Source of the DNA: CAYUQT01 sp964596165
GTDB lineage: Bacteria; Planctomycetota; Phycisphaerae; UBA1845; JAFGLZ01
NCBI GenBank assembly: GCA_964596165.1
Contig: CAZQTW010000033.1
Location: 1-64,000, forward strand
Direction: 5' to 3'
Length of the DNA stretch: 64,000 bases
Shown here: piece by piece, positions 52,756 through 60,857 of the stretch
Position numbering within the stretch: the stretch's first letter is position 1
How the letters are laid out: every line of letters begins with the position of its first letter
Translations under genes and position numbers: made by a program
The notes under the pieces: generated by a model
Database searches by the model: none
What the model was told of the DNA's origin: nothing
The model's input: only the letters and a program-made list of their open reading frames with translations

Positions 52756-55200
52756 TCAGTCGTCCAGGACGTGCCGGATCTTGCGGGCCAAGACCTCTCG
52801 CGTAAAGGGTTTCTGGATGAACTGGATGCCCTCATCCAACACCCCCCGGTGCGCGATTACGTCGGCGGTATAGCCCGACATGTAGAGGACCTTGATGTTG
52901 GGGTGGGTCCGGCGCAATCCGGCATGGAGTTCCTTGCCGCTCATCACGGGCATGACGACGTCCGTGAGCAGCAGGCTGATCTCTTCCGTGAGGTGCTCGG
53001 CACTCCGGAGGCATTCCTCCGCCGTATCGAAGCTGATGATGCGATAGCCCAGACTTCGCAAAATACTGCACGTCATCTCGCGAACGGCGGGTTCATCCTC
53101 GGCCACCAGAATGGTCTCAGTACCGCCCGCCACCTTGGAGACCTCCGTCGGCACATCCTCTTCGACGACCTCCGCCTCAACGGTGGGAAGGTGGATGCCG
53201 AACGTCGTTCCTTCTCCCAGCTTGCTGTCGACCCAGATGTTGCCGCCATGTTGCTTGACGATTCCGTAGACCGTGGCCAGGCCCAAGCCCATCCCCTTTC
53301 CCACTTTCTTGGTGGTGAAGAAGGGCTCGAAGACTCGACTCTGCGTCTGCTCATCCATGCCGATACCCGTATCGGATACTTTCAGCAGGACATAACGTCC
53401 CGGCATGACCTCGGAGTAGTGTGTGACGTCATGTTGCCCCAACTCCACATCGGCCGTTTCGATGGTCAGCGTTCCGCCATGGGGCATGGCGTCCTGGGCG
53501 TTCACGGCCAGGTTCATGAGCACCTGCTCCAACTGGCCTCGATCCGCCCTTATGATCCGAAGGGAAGAGGCCAGGTTCAGTTCGATCCGGATGTCCTCAC
53601 GCAATGTGCGCCGGACTAGTCCGCCGAAGCCGGTGATGACGTCGTTCAGTCGCAGGGGTTTGACCTCAAGGACTTGCTTTCGTCCGAAGGCCATCAGTTG
53701 CTGCACGAGGTCGCGAGCGCGCTTGCCGGCCTTCATCATCTCCTCGATGTCCCGTCGGGGAGCCTCCCCGAGATCGTTGTCCTCGAGGAGCATGGAGCCG
53801 TAGCCCAGAATGGGGGCCAGCAGGTTGTTGAGGTCGTGAGCCACGCCGCCCGCCAGGAGACCGACCGATTCCAGCCGCTGTGCGAGGCGAAGATGCTCTT
53901 CCAGTTCCACCTCGCGGGTCACATCCTTCTTGACGGCGACGAAGTGAATAATCTGCCCGTTTTCGCCGCGCACGGGAGAAATGGTCGCATCTTCGTGATA
54001 GAGGGTTCCGTCCTTGCGGCGGTTGATGAATTGCCCGGACCACGCGGCGCCGCTGGTGATTGTTTTCCAGAGATTCTCATAGAACGCGGCGTCTTGTCGG
54101 CCGCTCTTGAGGATGCGGGGGTCCCGACCCACGGCCTCCGCGCTCGAATAGCCGGTGATTCGCTCAAAAGCGGGGTTCACATACTCAATCGTGCCGTTCG
54201 GATCGGTGACGACCACCGTCTCGGCGGCCTGTTGGACCACGGAGGCCAACCGCCGTAGTTCTTCTTCCGCTCGTCTGCGCTCGGTGATGTCCCGGGCAAC
54301 GGCATAGATGGTATTGCCCGATGGGTAGGAGCGCCATTCGATCCAGCGGTAGGTCCCGTCTTTGGCGCGATAGCGATTGACGAAATTCAGTATGACCTTC
54401 TGTTCGGTGAGGTCGGCCAGGGCCTGCAGGGTCGCAGCAACGTCGTCGGGATGAACGAAGTCCAGGAATCGGCGTCCGACCAATTCGTCGACGGCATACC
54501 CCAACGACTTCTGCCACTCCGGATTGAGGCGTCGGAAGTATCCGTCGGTGTCGGCGATGCAGAGGAGATCCAGGCTTTGGTTGAAGTATCGTTCAAGTTC
54601 CTCCGTTTTTTCGCGAAGCCGCATTTCGGCCGCGAGCCTGGATTCCTGGTCCAGAAAGAGCATGCAGAGCACCAGCGAGGCCAGGGGATAGATCGTGATG
54701 ACCGGGATCCAGATCTGACGGAACACCTCTGTCGATACGGAACCCGGCAGTGTGCGCGTGAGAATCAGCATGATGGCGTGGACGAGCAGTCCGAACCCCA
54801 GCAGGTTGCGGGGGCGCACCGTTTCGGGACGGCGCCGGCGGAGATAGTGATAGGCGACGCCGAGACACGCCGACTCCGCGATCACGGAGACGCCCATGAC
54901 GGCGCCCGACCCGCCGATCCATATCCGATATCCGGCGGCCATGGCGGCGGAAATGGTCGCCGTGACGGGACCTCCGAAGAGACCGGCGATGCTGAGGATG
55001 ATGGATCGACCGTCGAAGATGATGCCGGGCATGAGGCGCAGCGGCGTCATCATACCGACGAGGGCCACGCTGCCGAACAACAACCCCGAAAGCACCTGAT
55101 AGGTGATGGAGCCCTGCTTCCAACGTCGCATGATGAGCCCATGCACGATGCTCAGCGACACGAGCAAGGCGATGTTGTGGACTAGTCCAAGAAAAACCAT
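52756..55200 (-). CDS. Hybrid histidine kinase: 5TM sensor, two PAS, HisKA, HATPase, receiver
   Basis: An 814-aa membrane sensor. Residues about 1-190 are hydrophobic spans of the 5TMR-LYT type (GRSIILSIAGLFGGPVTATISAAMAA). Two PAS domains follow (about 205-310 and 325-435; NRYRAKDGTYRWIEW and TDPNGTIEYVNPAFERITGYSSAE). The HisKA site is GGVAHDLNN with H455, and the ATPase lobe has NLAVNAQDAMPHGG and GKGMGLGLATVYG. A receiver ends the protein with D747 in LLTDVVMPVMSG. No separate response regulator is adjacent, so the phosphate goes to its own receiver and then to an unlinked partner. The signal is unknown; its place between a lyase and GH127 suggests a glycan cue. Confidence 0.9.
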   Translation of the reverse strand: MVFLGLVHNIALLVSLSIVHGLIMRRWKQGSITYQVLSGLLFGSVALVGMMTPLRLMPGIIFDGRSIILSIAGLFGGPVTATISAAMAAGYRIWIGGSGAVMGVSVIAESACLGVAYHYLRRRRPETVRPRNLLGFGLLVHAIMLILTRTLPGSVSTEVFRQIWIPVITIYPLASLVLCMLFLDQESRLAAEMRLREKTEELERYFNQSLDLLCIADTDGYFRRLNPEWQKSLGYAVDELVGRRFLDFVHPDDVAATLQALADLTEQKVILNFVNRYRAKDGTYRWIEWRSYPSGNTIYAVARDITERRRAEEELRRLASVVQQAAETVVVTDPNGTIEYVNPAFERITGYSSAEAVGRDPRILKSGRQDAAFYENLWKTITSGAAWSGQFINRRKDGTLYHEDATISPVRGENGQIIHFVAVKKDVTREVELEEHLRLAQRLESVGLLAGGVAHDLNNLLAPILGYGSMLLEDNDLGEAPRRDIEEMMKAGKRARDLVQQLMAFGRKQVLEVKPLRLNDVITGFGGLVRRTLREDIRIELNLASSLRIIRADRGQLEQVLMNLAVNAQDAMPHGGTLTIETADVELGQHDVTHYSEVMPGRYVLLKVSDTGIGMDEQTQSRVFEPFFTTKKVGKGMGLGLATVYGIVKQHGGNIWVDSKLGEGTTFGIHLPTVEAEVVEEDVPTEVSKVAGGTETILVAEDEPAVREMTCSILRSLGYRIISFDTAEECLRSAEHLTEEISLLLTDVVMPVMSGKELHAGLRRTHPNIKVLYMSGYTADVIAHRGVLDEGIQFIQKPFTREVLARKIRHVLDD

Positions 55201-55317
55201 ATCCCAGGCTTCCTGTCAGCAATCATATCAGGAATCCCTCTCGGCAAAAGGCACGGCAGCGATTTGCGTCCCCCCCTGCCTTGCACGAGCGTGGTCGGAC
55301 CCGATCCGGTTGGTTGA

Positions 55318-55515
55318 TTCCCCCTCCGCTTCGACGACGGGCTCGTCCTGACGGCTCAGGCGGAGAACGGGACCGTCTGCTTTAGCGGCTGCAACCACGC
55401 CGACGTTCGGCGAATGCCCTTTGACCCATCGAAGGAACTGAAAGGGCTGACCGGTCACGGGGTGGCCAAGGAGGCGATCGTCGGCGTCCTGGGCGTGAGC
55501 TTGCGTATAAAGTAG
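55318..55515 (+). pseudogene. C-terminal remnant of an unidentified protein
   Basis: An open stretch of 65 codons after an in-frame TGA reads like protein: FDDGLVLTAQAENGTVCF, then HADVRRMPFDPSKELKGL and HGVAKEAIVGVLGVSLRIK to TAG. It has no start codon or ribosome site at its 5' end and no full-length gene around it. I do not recognise the family. Most likely the tail of a gene lost between the sensor kinase and the GH127 gene. Confidence 0.35.
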
Positions 55516-55608
55516 GTCTGCAAGACAATCTCCTGCCGAAGATAAATGAGGCAGGTCGTTTCCCCGCCTCTCAGTCGGATTGAGGAGTCTTGGAGGTGTG
55601 CGTTGACG

Positions 55609-57441
55609 ATGCGCATAAATCAGCCGGCGTGTGTGCTCTCGTTGTTCGTAACGGCAACAATATCGGGATCGAATGGTGTGGTTCTCTCAGGCGCGCAGGA
55701 GAAAGACGTGCTGACGCCCATCAAACTCAACCAGGTGAAAGTCGGCGGTGAGATCGGCCGGCGGATCGACGTGACCATTCGGAACCATCTCTTGGTCCTG
55801 GATGCCGACCAGGACTTCCTGAAGCCCTTCAAGGACAGGAACCGCAACGACGGCTACATTGGTTTGGGCAAGCTGATCGACAGCCTTGTTCACTTCTCTC
55901 TGTACAGCGGCAACGAGCGGGTCCTCGCCCTGAAGCGGCACGTGGTGGCCGAGGCGATCAAGACACAGGAGGCGGACGGCTACATCGGGCTCATGGTTCG
56001 CGGCAAGCGTATGTGGCCGCTCTGGGATGTTCATGAGATGTCCTACCTGGTCTACGGCCTGACGAGCGATTACCGGTGCTTTGGCGAGAAGGCCTCTCTC
56101 GATGCGGCCCGCAAACTGGCGGACTACGTCATCGCGCAGTGGTCGGCCGATCCGCAGCGCGTCCCCGGCGACAAAACCATTGCGCTGCACATGGCCGTCA
56201 CGGGGCTCGAACCCGCATTGCTGGCCCTGTATGACCAGACGAGAGACCCGCGGTATCTCGATTTCGTCGTCAGATTCCGCAAGGTGCCCGAGTGGGATTA
56301 CCCGATCGTCATCGGGCGGTGGGGCGATATCGGCGGGCACGCCTATGCCTACCTGTGCCACTGTATCGCGCAAATGCGGTTGAACCGCATTCAGCCCGAT
56401 TCTCGACTGTTGGGTCCGACTCGTCGCGTGATGGACTTCATGACGAAGCATGACGGGCTTGTTGTCACGGGGACGTGTGGTGACCATGAGTGCTGGCACG
56501 ATTCGCAGACCGGTACGGTCAACCTGGGCGAGACGTGTGCGACGGCCTATCTGCTTCGCTTCCTCGACGAGCTCATCCGAATGGAAGCGAATCCCTTCTA
56601 TGGCGACATCATGGAGCGGGCGATCTTCAACGCCCTGTTCGCCGCGCAATCGCCGGACGGCCGGCGCATTCGTTATTACTCCCCGTTCGACGGACCGCGG
56701 CGCTACTTCGAGGGCGACACGTACTGCTGTCCGAGCAACTACCGGCGGATCGTGTCGGAATTGCCCGGCCTGATCTACTACCGTCACGCCGGCGGCGTGG
56801 CGGTCAACCTCTATACGCCCTCGGAGGCGACCTTGGAGCTGAACGGCGGCACGGTCCTTGCGATCAGACAAGAGACCGACTATCCGAACTCCGGGCGGGT
56901 CGTCATCCATGTGAATCCCGCCATGGCCGCCAAGTTCGTCCTGCGACTTCGGATCCCACGCTGGGCGGCCAATGCGACCGTTGCCGTCAATAACGAGAGG
57001 GCGGACAAGCCCATCGCGGCCGGCACGTTCTTCGACGTGGACCGTCGGTGGCAGGCGGGCGACCGGGTCGAGCTGAACATGCCCATGAAGCTGCGTCTGG
57101 TGAAGGGGAGAAAGGCCCAGGCCGGTTGCGTGGCCGTCCTGTACGGGCCGCAGGTCTTCACGCTGTCGCGCATCAAGGACCAAGGCTTGGCGAACGTTGA
57201 TCTGCGGTTGATCACGATCGATCCGGCTACGCTCAGCGGACCGACCCGGGATGACAGCGTTCGGCCGGGCGGCCTCGCGTGTCGGGTCAAGGCATGGGGA
57301 CCGGCCGTCTGGTATCCGATGTCGGCGACGTCCCTGGACCTGAGACTGACGGAGTTTGCCGATCCCGACGGGCAGGCGACCTACTTCCACGTGCCGAATC
57401 CGAATGCGTCGGACTTCGTGGAAGATGAACTGGCCCGATGA
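55609..57441 (+). CDS. GH127-family beta-L-arabinofuranosidase-like protein, exported
   Basis: A 610-aa protein. ATG 55609 (or TTG two codons earlier) follows GGAGGTG and opens a hydrophobic leader (ACVLSLFVTATISG). The catalytic zinc set of GH127 is in place: E308 and C310 in GETCATAY, and C373/C374 in TYCCPSN, matching Glu338, Cys340, Cys417 and Cys418 of Bifidobacterium HypBA1. The (alpha/alpha)6 barrel covers residues about 70-420, followed by beta-sandwich domains. It should release L-arabinofuranose from plant glycans, although the family is broad and other activities exist. It is divergent from the sensor kinase. Confidence 0.85.
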   Translation: MRINQPACVLSLFVTATISGSNGVVLSGAQEKDVLTPIKLNQVKVGGEIGRRIDVTIRNHLLVLDADQDFLKPFKDRNRNDGYIGLGKLIDSLVHFSLYSGNERVLALKRHVVAEAIKTQEADGYIGLMVRGKRMWPLWDVHEMSYLVYGLTSDYRCFGEKASLDAARKLADYVIAQWSADPQRVPGDKTIALHMAVTGLEPALLALYDQTRDPRYLDFVVRFRKVPEWDYPIVIGRWGDIGGHAYAYLCHCIAQMRLNRIQPDSRLLGPTRRVMDFMTKHDGLVVTGTCGDHECWHDSQTGTVNLGETCATAYLLRFLDELIRMEANPFYGDIMERAIFNALFAAQSPDGRRIRYYSPFDGPRRYFEGDTYCCPSNYRRIVSELPGLIYYRHAGGVAVNLYTPSEATLELNGGTVLAIRQETDYPNSGRVVIHVNPAMAAKFVLRLRIPRWAANATVAVNNERADKPIAAGTFFDVDRRWQAGDRVELNMPMKLRLVKGRKAQAGCVAVLYGPQVFTLSRIKDQGLANVDLRLITIDPATLSGPTRDDSVRPGGLACRVKAWGPAVWYPMSATSLDLRLTEFADPDGQATYFHVPNPNASDFVEDELAR

Positions 57442-57896
57442 ACACCCGAGTTGCCGCAGCCGCTGTGTGAGTGGGACTGCGGGCCCCGCCCAGTGAAGCA
57501 AGGATGCCATTGCGGCCGAGAAGTTCGTCATTGTCGTGCCCAGGTGTCTATTGCCGCTGTCGTCCTTGTCTTTCGGCTGCCCGTTGGACGAACCGGACCA
57601 CGCCGGACACGGTTTGCAGGCCAACACCGGTTCTTCCTTGCTAAGAGGGGACTGTGGAGGGCCGATATCCGTAAATGCAACACTTTGCAACAAAATGCAA
57701 CAAAAAGGGGGGGTGTTGCAGGGGCGCAGTCTTTCGAGTGCTTCGTTTTGTCTCGCATTGGCGTACCTCCGACGGATAGGGACTGGGGACTCGGGACGCA
57801 CCCAGACGTCGGTCCGGGCGGGTTCGTCGCGGGCCATCCCCTATACAAAAGAAAGACACCGGCGCTCAATGAGATGGGCGGGGATGTTGAACGGCC
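57442..57896. other. Intergenic region with G-rich and TGCAAC repeats, no gene supported
   Basis: No coding frame is convincing. At 57675-57719 the motif TGCAAC appears several times (ATGCAACACTTTGCAAC, then TGCAACAAAAA), followed by a run of seven G and TGTTGCA, giving a possible hairpin. It looks like a non-coding repeat zone leading into the minisatellite. Confidence 0.5.
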
Positions 57897-58155
57897 CCGG
57901 CTTCGCTGCGCTACGCCGTGGCTGGCCCGGCTTCGCTGCGCTACGCCGTGGCTGGCCCGGCTTCGCTGCGCTACGCCGTGGCTGGCCCGGCTTCGNNNNN
58001 NNNNNNNNNNNNNNNNNNNNNNNNNNNNNNNNNNNNNNNNNNNNNNNNNNNNNNNNNNNNNNNNNNNNNNNNNNNNNNNNNNNNNNNNNNNNNNNCTACG
58101 CCGTGGCTGGCCCGGCTTCGCTGCGCTACGCCGTGGCTGGCCCGGCTTCGGCGGG
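57897..58155. repeat. 30-bp minisatellite interrupted by the assembly gap
   Basis: The unit CTTCGCTGCGCTACGCCG plus TGGCTGGCCCGG (30 bp) is repeated exactly three times at 57901-57990, continues into the gap and resumes for about one and two-thirds units at 58096-58150. All visible copies are identical, which explains the failed assembly. Since the unit is a multiple of three, all frames stay open across it, producing spurious repeat-encoded frames. Confidence 0.9.
57996..58095. other. Assembly gap, 100 N
   Basis: Exactly 100 unknown bases, the usual placeholder for a scaffold gap of unknown size. Both edges lie in the same 30-bp repeat, so the gap is probably more repeat copies, but a larger missing piece cannot be excluded. 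Confidence 0.98.
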
Positions 58156-58224
58156 GGGCGTCAACTTCATGCCAATCGTGACTATCCTCTTTTTCCTCGC
58201 CCAACTGCTCCGAAAATGCGTTGT

Positions 58225-58268
58225 GGTGCGGGCATCATGCCCGCCGCGGCGGCCAAGATGGCCGCACC
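58225..58268. repeat. REP-like compound palindrome
   Basis: GGTGCGG at 58225 pairs with CCGCACC at the other end, enclosing GGGCATCATGCCC and GCGGCCAAGATGGCCGC, each self-complementary. The GGGCATCxTGCCCGCC core is shared with the element at 1447-1545. Confidence 0.5.
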
Positions 58269-58317
58269 CCGTTTTCGTCCTCTAGGGGTGGGCCGAAGGC
58301 CCATGACCAACTGTCTC

Positions 58318-58735
58318 GAATGAAAGGGCGCACGCATTGCGCTTGGTCCAGGGTCCTGAGGTCCACCAGTCGGAGGACCGCTCGACCATTCGATCCGTCA
58401 GCATGCAGGAGCCGTCGTGCGGTGCGTTACAGGCACGGATGAGGATGCGGCAGGCCCTGGTGGACCCAGCGGGCAGTGGGCATCCAGGGTGTGGTGATCG
58501 AGCGATATTCGCCGCTGCCGCGCCGGACAAGCCTGACCTCGCCTTTGTAGAGATCGGCCGCGATGAGGCTCGCATCGGCCGAGGGACCGGCGTGCCAATA
58601 GCAGCCGGCCGCCACGCGTTCGGCCTCGCTGCCGTCGGATCGGATGATGTGAAGCCTCTTGTCGGGTTGAGCGTGAAGGCATCCGCCATTCGCATGCCCT
58701 CTCGGTCTACGGTCCCATGGGGATCTGCATTGCAC
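58318..58735 (-). pseudogene. Decayed beta-propeller (TolB/oligogalacturonate-lyase-like) gene fragment
   Basis: One minus-strand frame reads HIIRSDGSEAERVAAGCYWH, ADLYKGEVRLVRRGSGEY, then WVHQGLPHPHPCL, stops at TAA (about 58427-58429) and continues in the same frame as RRLLHADGSNGRAVLRLVDL. HPHP followed by a G-R-x-x-L/V-x-x-x-S-D/N-x-x-G blade is typical of six- and seven-bladed TolB-like propellers such as oligogalacturonate lyases, where the stop falls in place of the expected S-P-D-G. The fragment has no signal peptide or intact N-terminus. It sits among repeats beside the assembly gap. It is read here as a pseudogene; a sequencing error at the stop would not restore the missing N-terminus. 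Confidence 0.5.
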
Positions 58736-58999
58736 TTTTCACGCTATCCTATCGAGGTATATCATGTCCATCAGGGATGAGAGGACGAGCGCGTCCGGGT
58801 TCGCGCCGATCGCACGGGATGGATGAAGCGCCGTATTCCAGGGGCAGACATGACGGCTCGAATTGAGCGTTCTCCGAGTTCGAGCGTGCGTGGGCTTGCG
58901 GGGCCGCCCCGAGGGGTTCCCCTGAGGACTTCGGCATTGAGACGGTGGGTTGTCCGCGGTCGCTGCGCTGCGAATCCGGAGCCTGCCCGATCTCCAACG

Positions 59000-60850
59000 A
59001 TGGCGGCTCTGATATGCGGTGCAACAGGTCTGCCAATCTCGTTGGGATGCATGTTGGTGTTCGTCCTGTGGACTGCCGGCGCCTGGGCTGAAGAGAAGGC
59101 GCCTTCCGCCGAGCTGACCAACGCCATCGGGATGCAGTTTGCCCTCGTACCGATACCGAACGGGGCGCGACCGCTGTACATCTCAAAAACAGAGGTGACG
59201 TTGGCCCAGTTCAGACATTTCAAGCCGAATCACGACAACGGCAAGACACCGTGGGGCCGGTCGCTGGACGAACCGGATCTTCCGGTGGTGGCTGTCTCGG
59301 CGGCCGAGGCGAAGGCGTTTTGCGAATGGCTGGGTCGTCGGGACGGAGGGGTCTATCGCCTGCCGACGGGAATGGAGTGGGGGATTGCGTGTCTGGCCGG
59401 CGGCAAGGGTAAGTACGGCCACGGCAACGACGCGCTTCATCTGACGTATCATGCCTGGTTCAACGACAACGCCGGAGGTTTGCTCGTTGCGAAACAGGAT
59501 AGAGGACCTCATTGGGTGGCACGGAAGCTGCCGAATGCGTGGGGGCTGTTCGATACGCATGGGAATGTTTGGGAGTGGTGTGTCGAGGCGAACGGTCACA
59601 TCAGTGCGCGAGGCGGCGGCTGGAACTCGCCGGCCGATCAATGCACCGCGATGTCGATACTGAAGTCGCCGCCCGCGTCGGAACTGACGATCGGCTTCCG
59701 CGTCGTGATGACACGGCCCCCGACGGACGACAACTACGGTGAGGTGTATTGGCGGCGTGTCGGCCAGAGTGCGATCAAGTCCCTTCTCGCGCCGATGGCG
59801 GACAAGGCGGTGATTTCGGAGAAGGCCCGTGTAGCCGTTGTTCCATTGACCCTCGAAGGACGTGGGACGACGCAGATCGGCGTGGTGCTCGCGAGCGGTA
59901 TTGAGTCGGCCTTGATCGAGACCGGCATGTATCGGATCGTGGACCGCCAGACCTTCGACCAGGTGTTGGCCGAGAAGGATCTGGCGTTCGCCGACCTGAG
60001 CGACATGTCGAAAGTGGCTCAGGCGACCCGCGTCTTGGCAGCCGATCTCCTGGTCAACGGTACGCTGGTTGATTTGGGGGCTGAGCTGCGGGGAATGCTT
60101 CGGCTGGTCGACGTGGCCAAAGGCGAGGTGCTTGCGAACGCCAACTTTTCGTTGCCGAAGGATGCGAATGTTCAATCACTGATGTCGGTCGTTGTTCAGC
60201 GGCCGCGAGCCCGTCCGACGGACGGCGGGGAACTGCCGCCGTTGGCGCTCAACTACGACGTTCTGGCGCAGCGGGAGCTGTCGGGGGGTCGGTTCGAGGA
60301 GGTCATCGTTCGGGACGGTTCGACGCTTCGCAGCGGCGATCAGTATCGAATTCGGGTGCGGGCCAACAGCGACTGTCATTTCTATGTGATCACGTACGAT
60401 TCACGGGGAGACGTCTACGTGCTGTTTCCGAGGCCGGAGATCCAACTGAGCAGCGCCATTCGCGGGGGCGTGACATACATGATTCCGGGGGAGCACGATC
60501 CCTGGTTCACCTTGGACGACAAGACCGGAACCGAGACCCTGATCTTCATTGCAGGCTATGAGCCGCTGAAGGATCTTGATGCGATGGTCAAACAGATGCA
60601 GGCGGCCGGCGGATCCGCGGCGTCAACGGCGAGCGCGGCCATCCAGGAGGAAGTTCGGCGGCTTTCCGAATCGCGCGATGCGGAGAACACCGTTGATGGG
60701 TATTCAATAAGCCGTACGCGCGGCACGGTGCTGAACCGTCCCAAGGCGGCGTACACACTCGGCAACGGGCGTGCGGTTCAGAATGTCATGGCGCTGGCGG
60801 AGGGGCGGTCGCGTGTCGTACAGACCATCCGTTTCAATCATGTGAAGTGA
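59000..60850 (+). CDS. Exported SUMF1-like / CsgG-FlgO-like / DUF4384 protein
   Basis: A protein of about 616 aa. ATG 59000 opens a signal peptide (GCMLVFVLWTAGAWAEE); the frame is open 59 codons further upstream but those residues look untranslated, and no good SD exists. Residues about 40-215 form a SUMF1/formylglycine-generating-enzyme-like domain (YISKTEVTLAQFRHF, RLPTGMEWGIACLAGG, DTHGNVWEWC, ARGGGWNSP, GFRVV) but lack the C-terminal catalytic Cys pair, so it is probably a binding rather than an oxidase module. Residues about 250-390 (VAVVPLTLEGRG, DRQTFDQVLAEKDL, LLVNGTLVDLG) resemble CsgG/FlgO-type assembly domains. Residues about 420-545 (VIVRDGSTLRSGDQYRIRVRANSDCHFYV) are DUF4384. 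It is followed 7 bp later by the CHAT protease. Confidence 0.75.
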   Translation: MAALICGATGLPISLGCMLVFVLWTAGAWAEEKAPSAELTNAIGMQFALVPIPNGARPLYISKTEVTLAQFRHFKPNHDNGKTPWGRSLDEPDLPVVAVSAAEAKAFCEWLGRRDGGVYRLPTGMEWGIACLAGGKGKYGHGNDALHLTYHAWFNDNAGGLLVAKQDRGPHWVARKLPNAWGLFDTHGNVWEWCVEANGHISARGGGWNSPADQCTAMSILKSPPASELTIGFRVVMTRPPTDDNYGEVYWRRVGQSAIKSLLAPMADKAVISEKARVAVVPLTLEGRGTTQIGVVLASGIESALIETGMYRIVDRQTFDQVLAEKDLAFADLSDMSKVAQATRVLAADLLVNGTLVDLGAELRGMLRLVDVAKGEVLANANFSLPKDANVQSLMSVVVQRPRARPTDGGELPPLALNYDVLAQRELSGGRFEEVIVRDGSTLRSGDQYRIRVRANSDCHFYVITYDSRGDVYVLFPRPEIQLSSAIRGGVTYMIPGEHDPWFTLDDKTGTETLIFIAGYEPLKDLDAMVKQMQAAGGSAASTASAAIQEEVRRLSESRDAENTVDGYSISRTRGTVLNRPKAAYTLGNGRAVQNVMALAEGRSRVVQTIRFNHVK

Positions 60851-60857
60851 GCCTCCC

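Noticed and set aside
55687..57837. 716-codon open frame on the minus strand
   Set aside because: It lies antisense to the GH127 gene, whose catalytic residues are intact; the frame is rich in Arg/Pro/His as expected for a mirror of GC-rich coding DNA and has no recognisable domain.
57897..58155. CRISPR-like array
   Set aside because: Units are contiguous 30-bp copies without unique spacers and no cas gene is present; it is a minisatellite.
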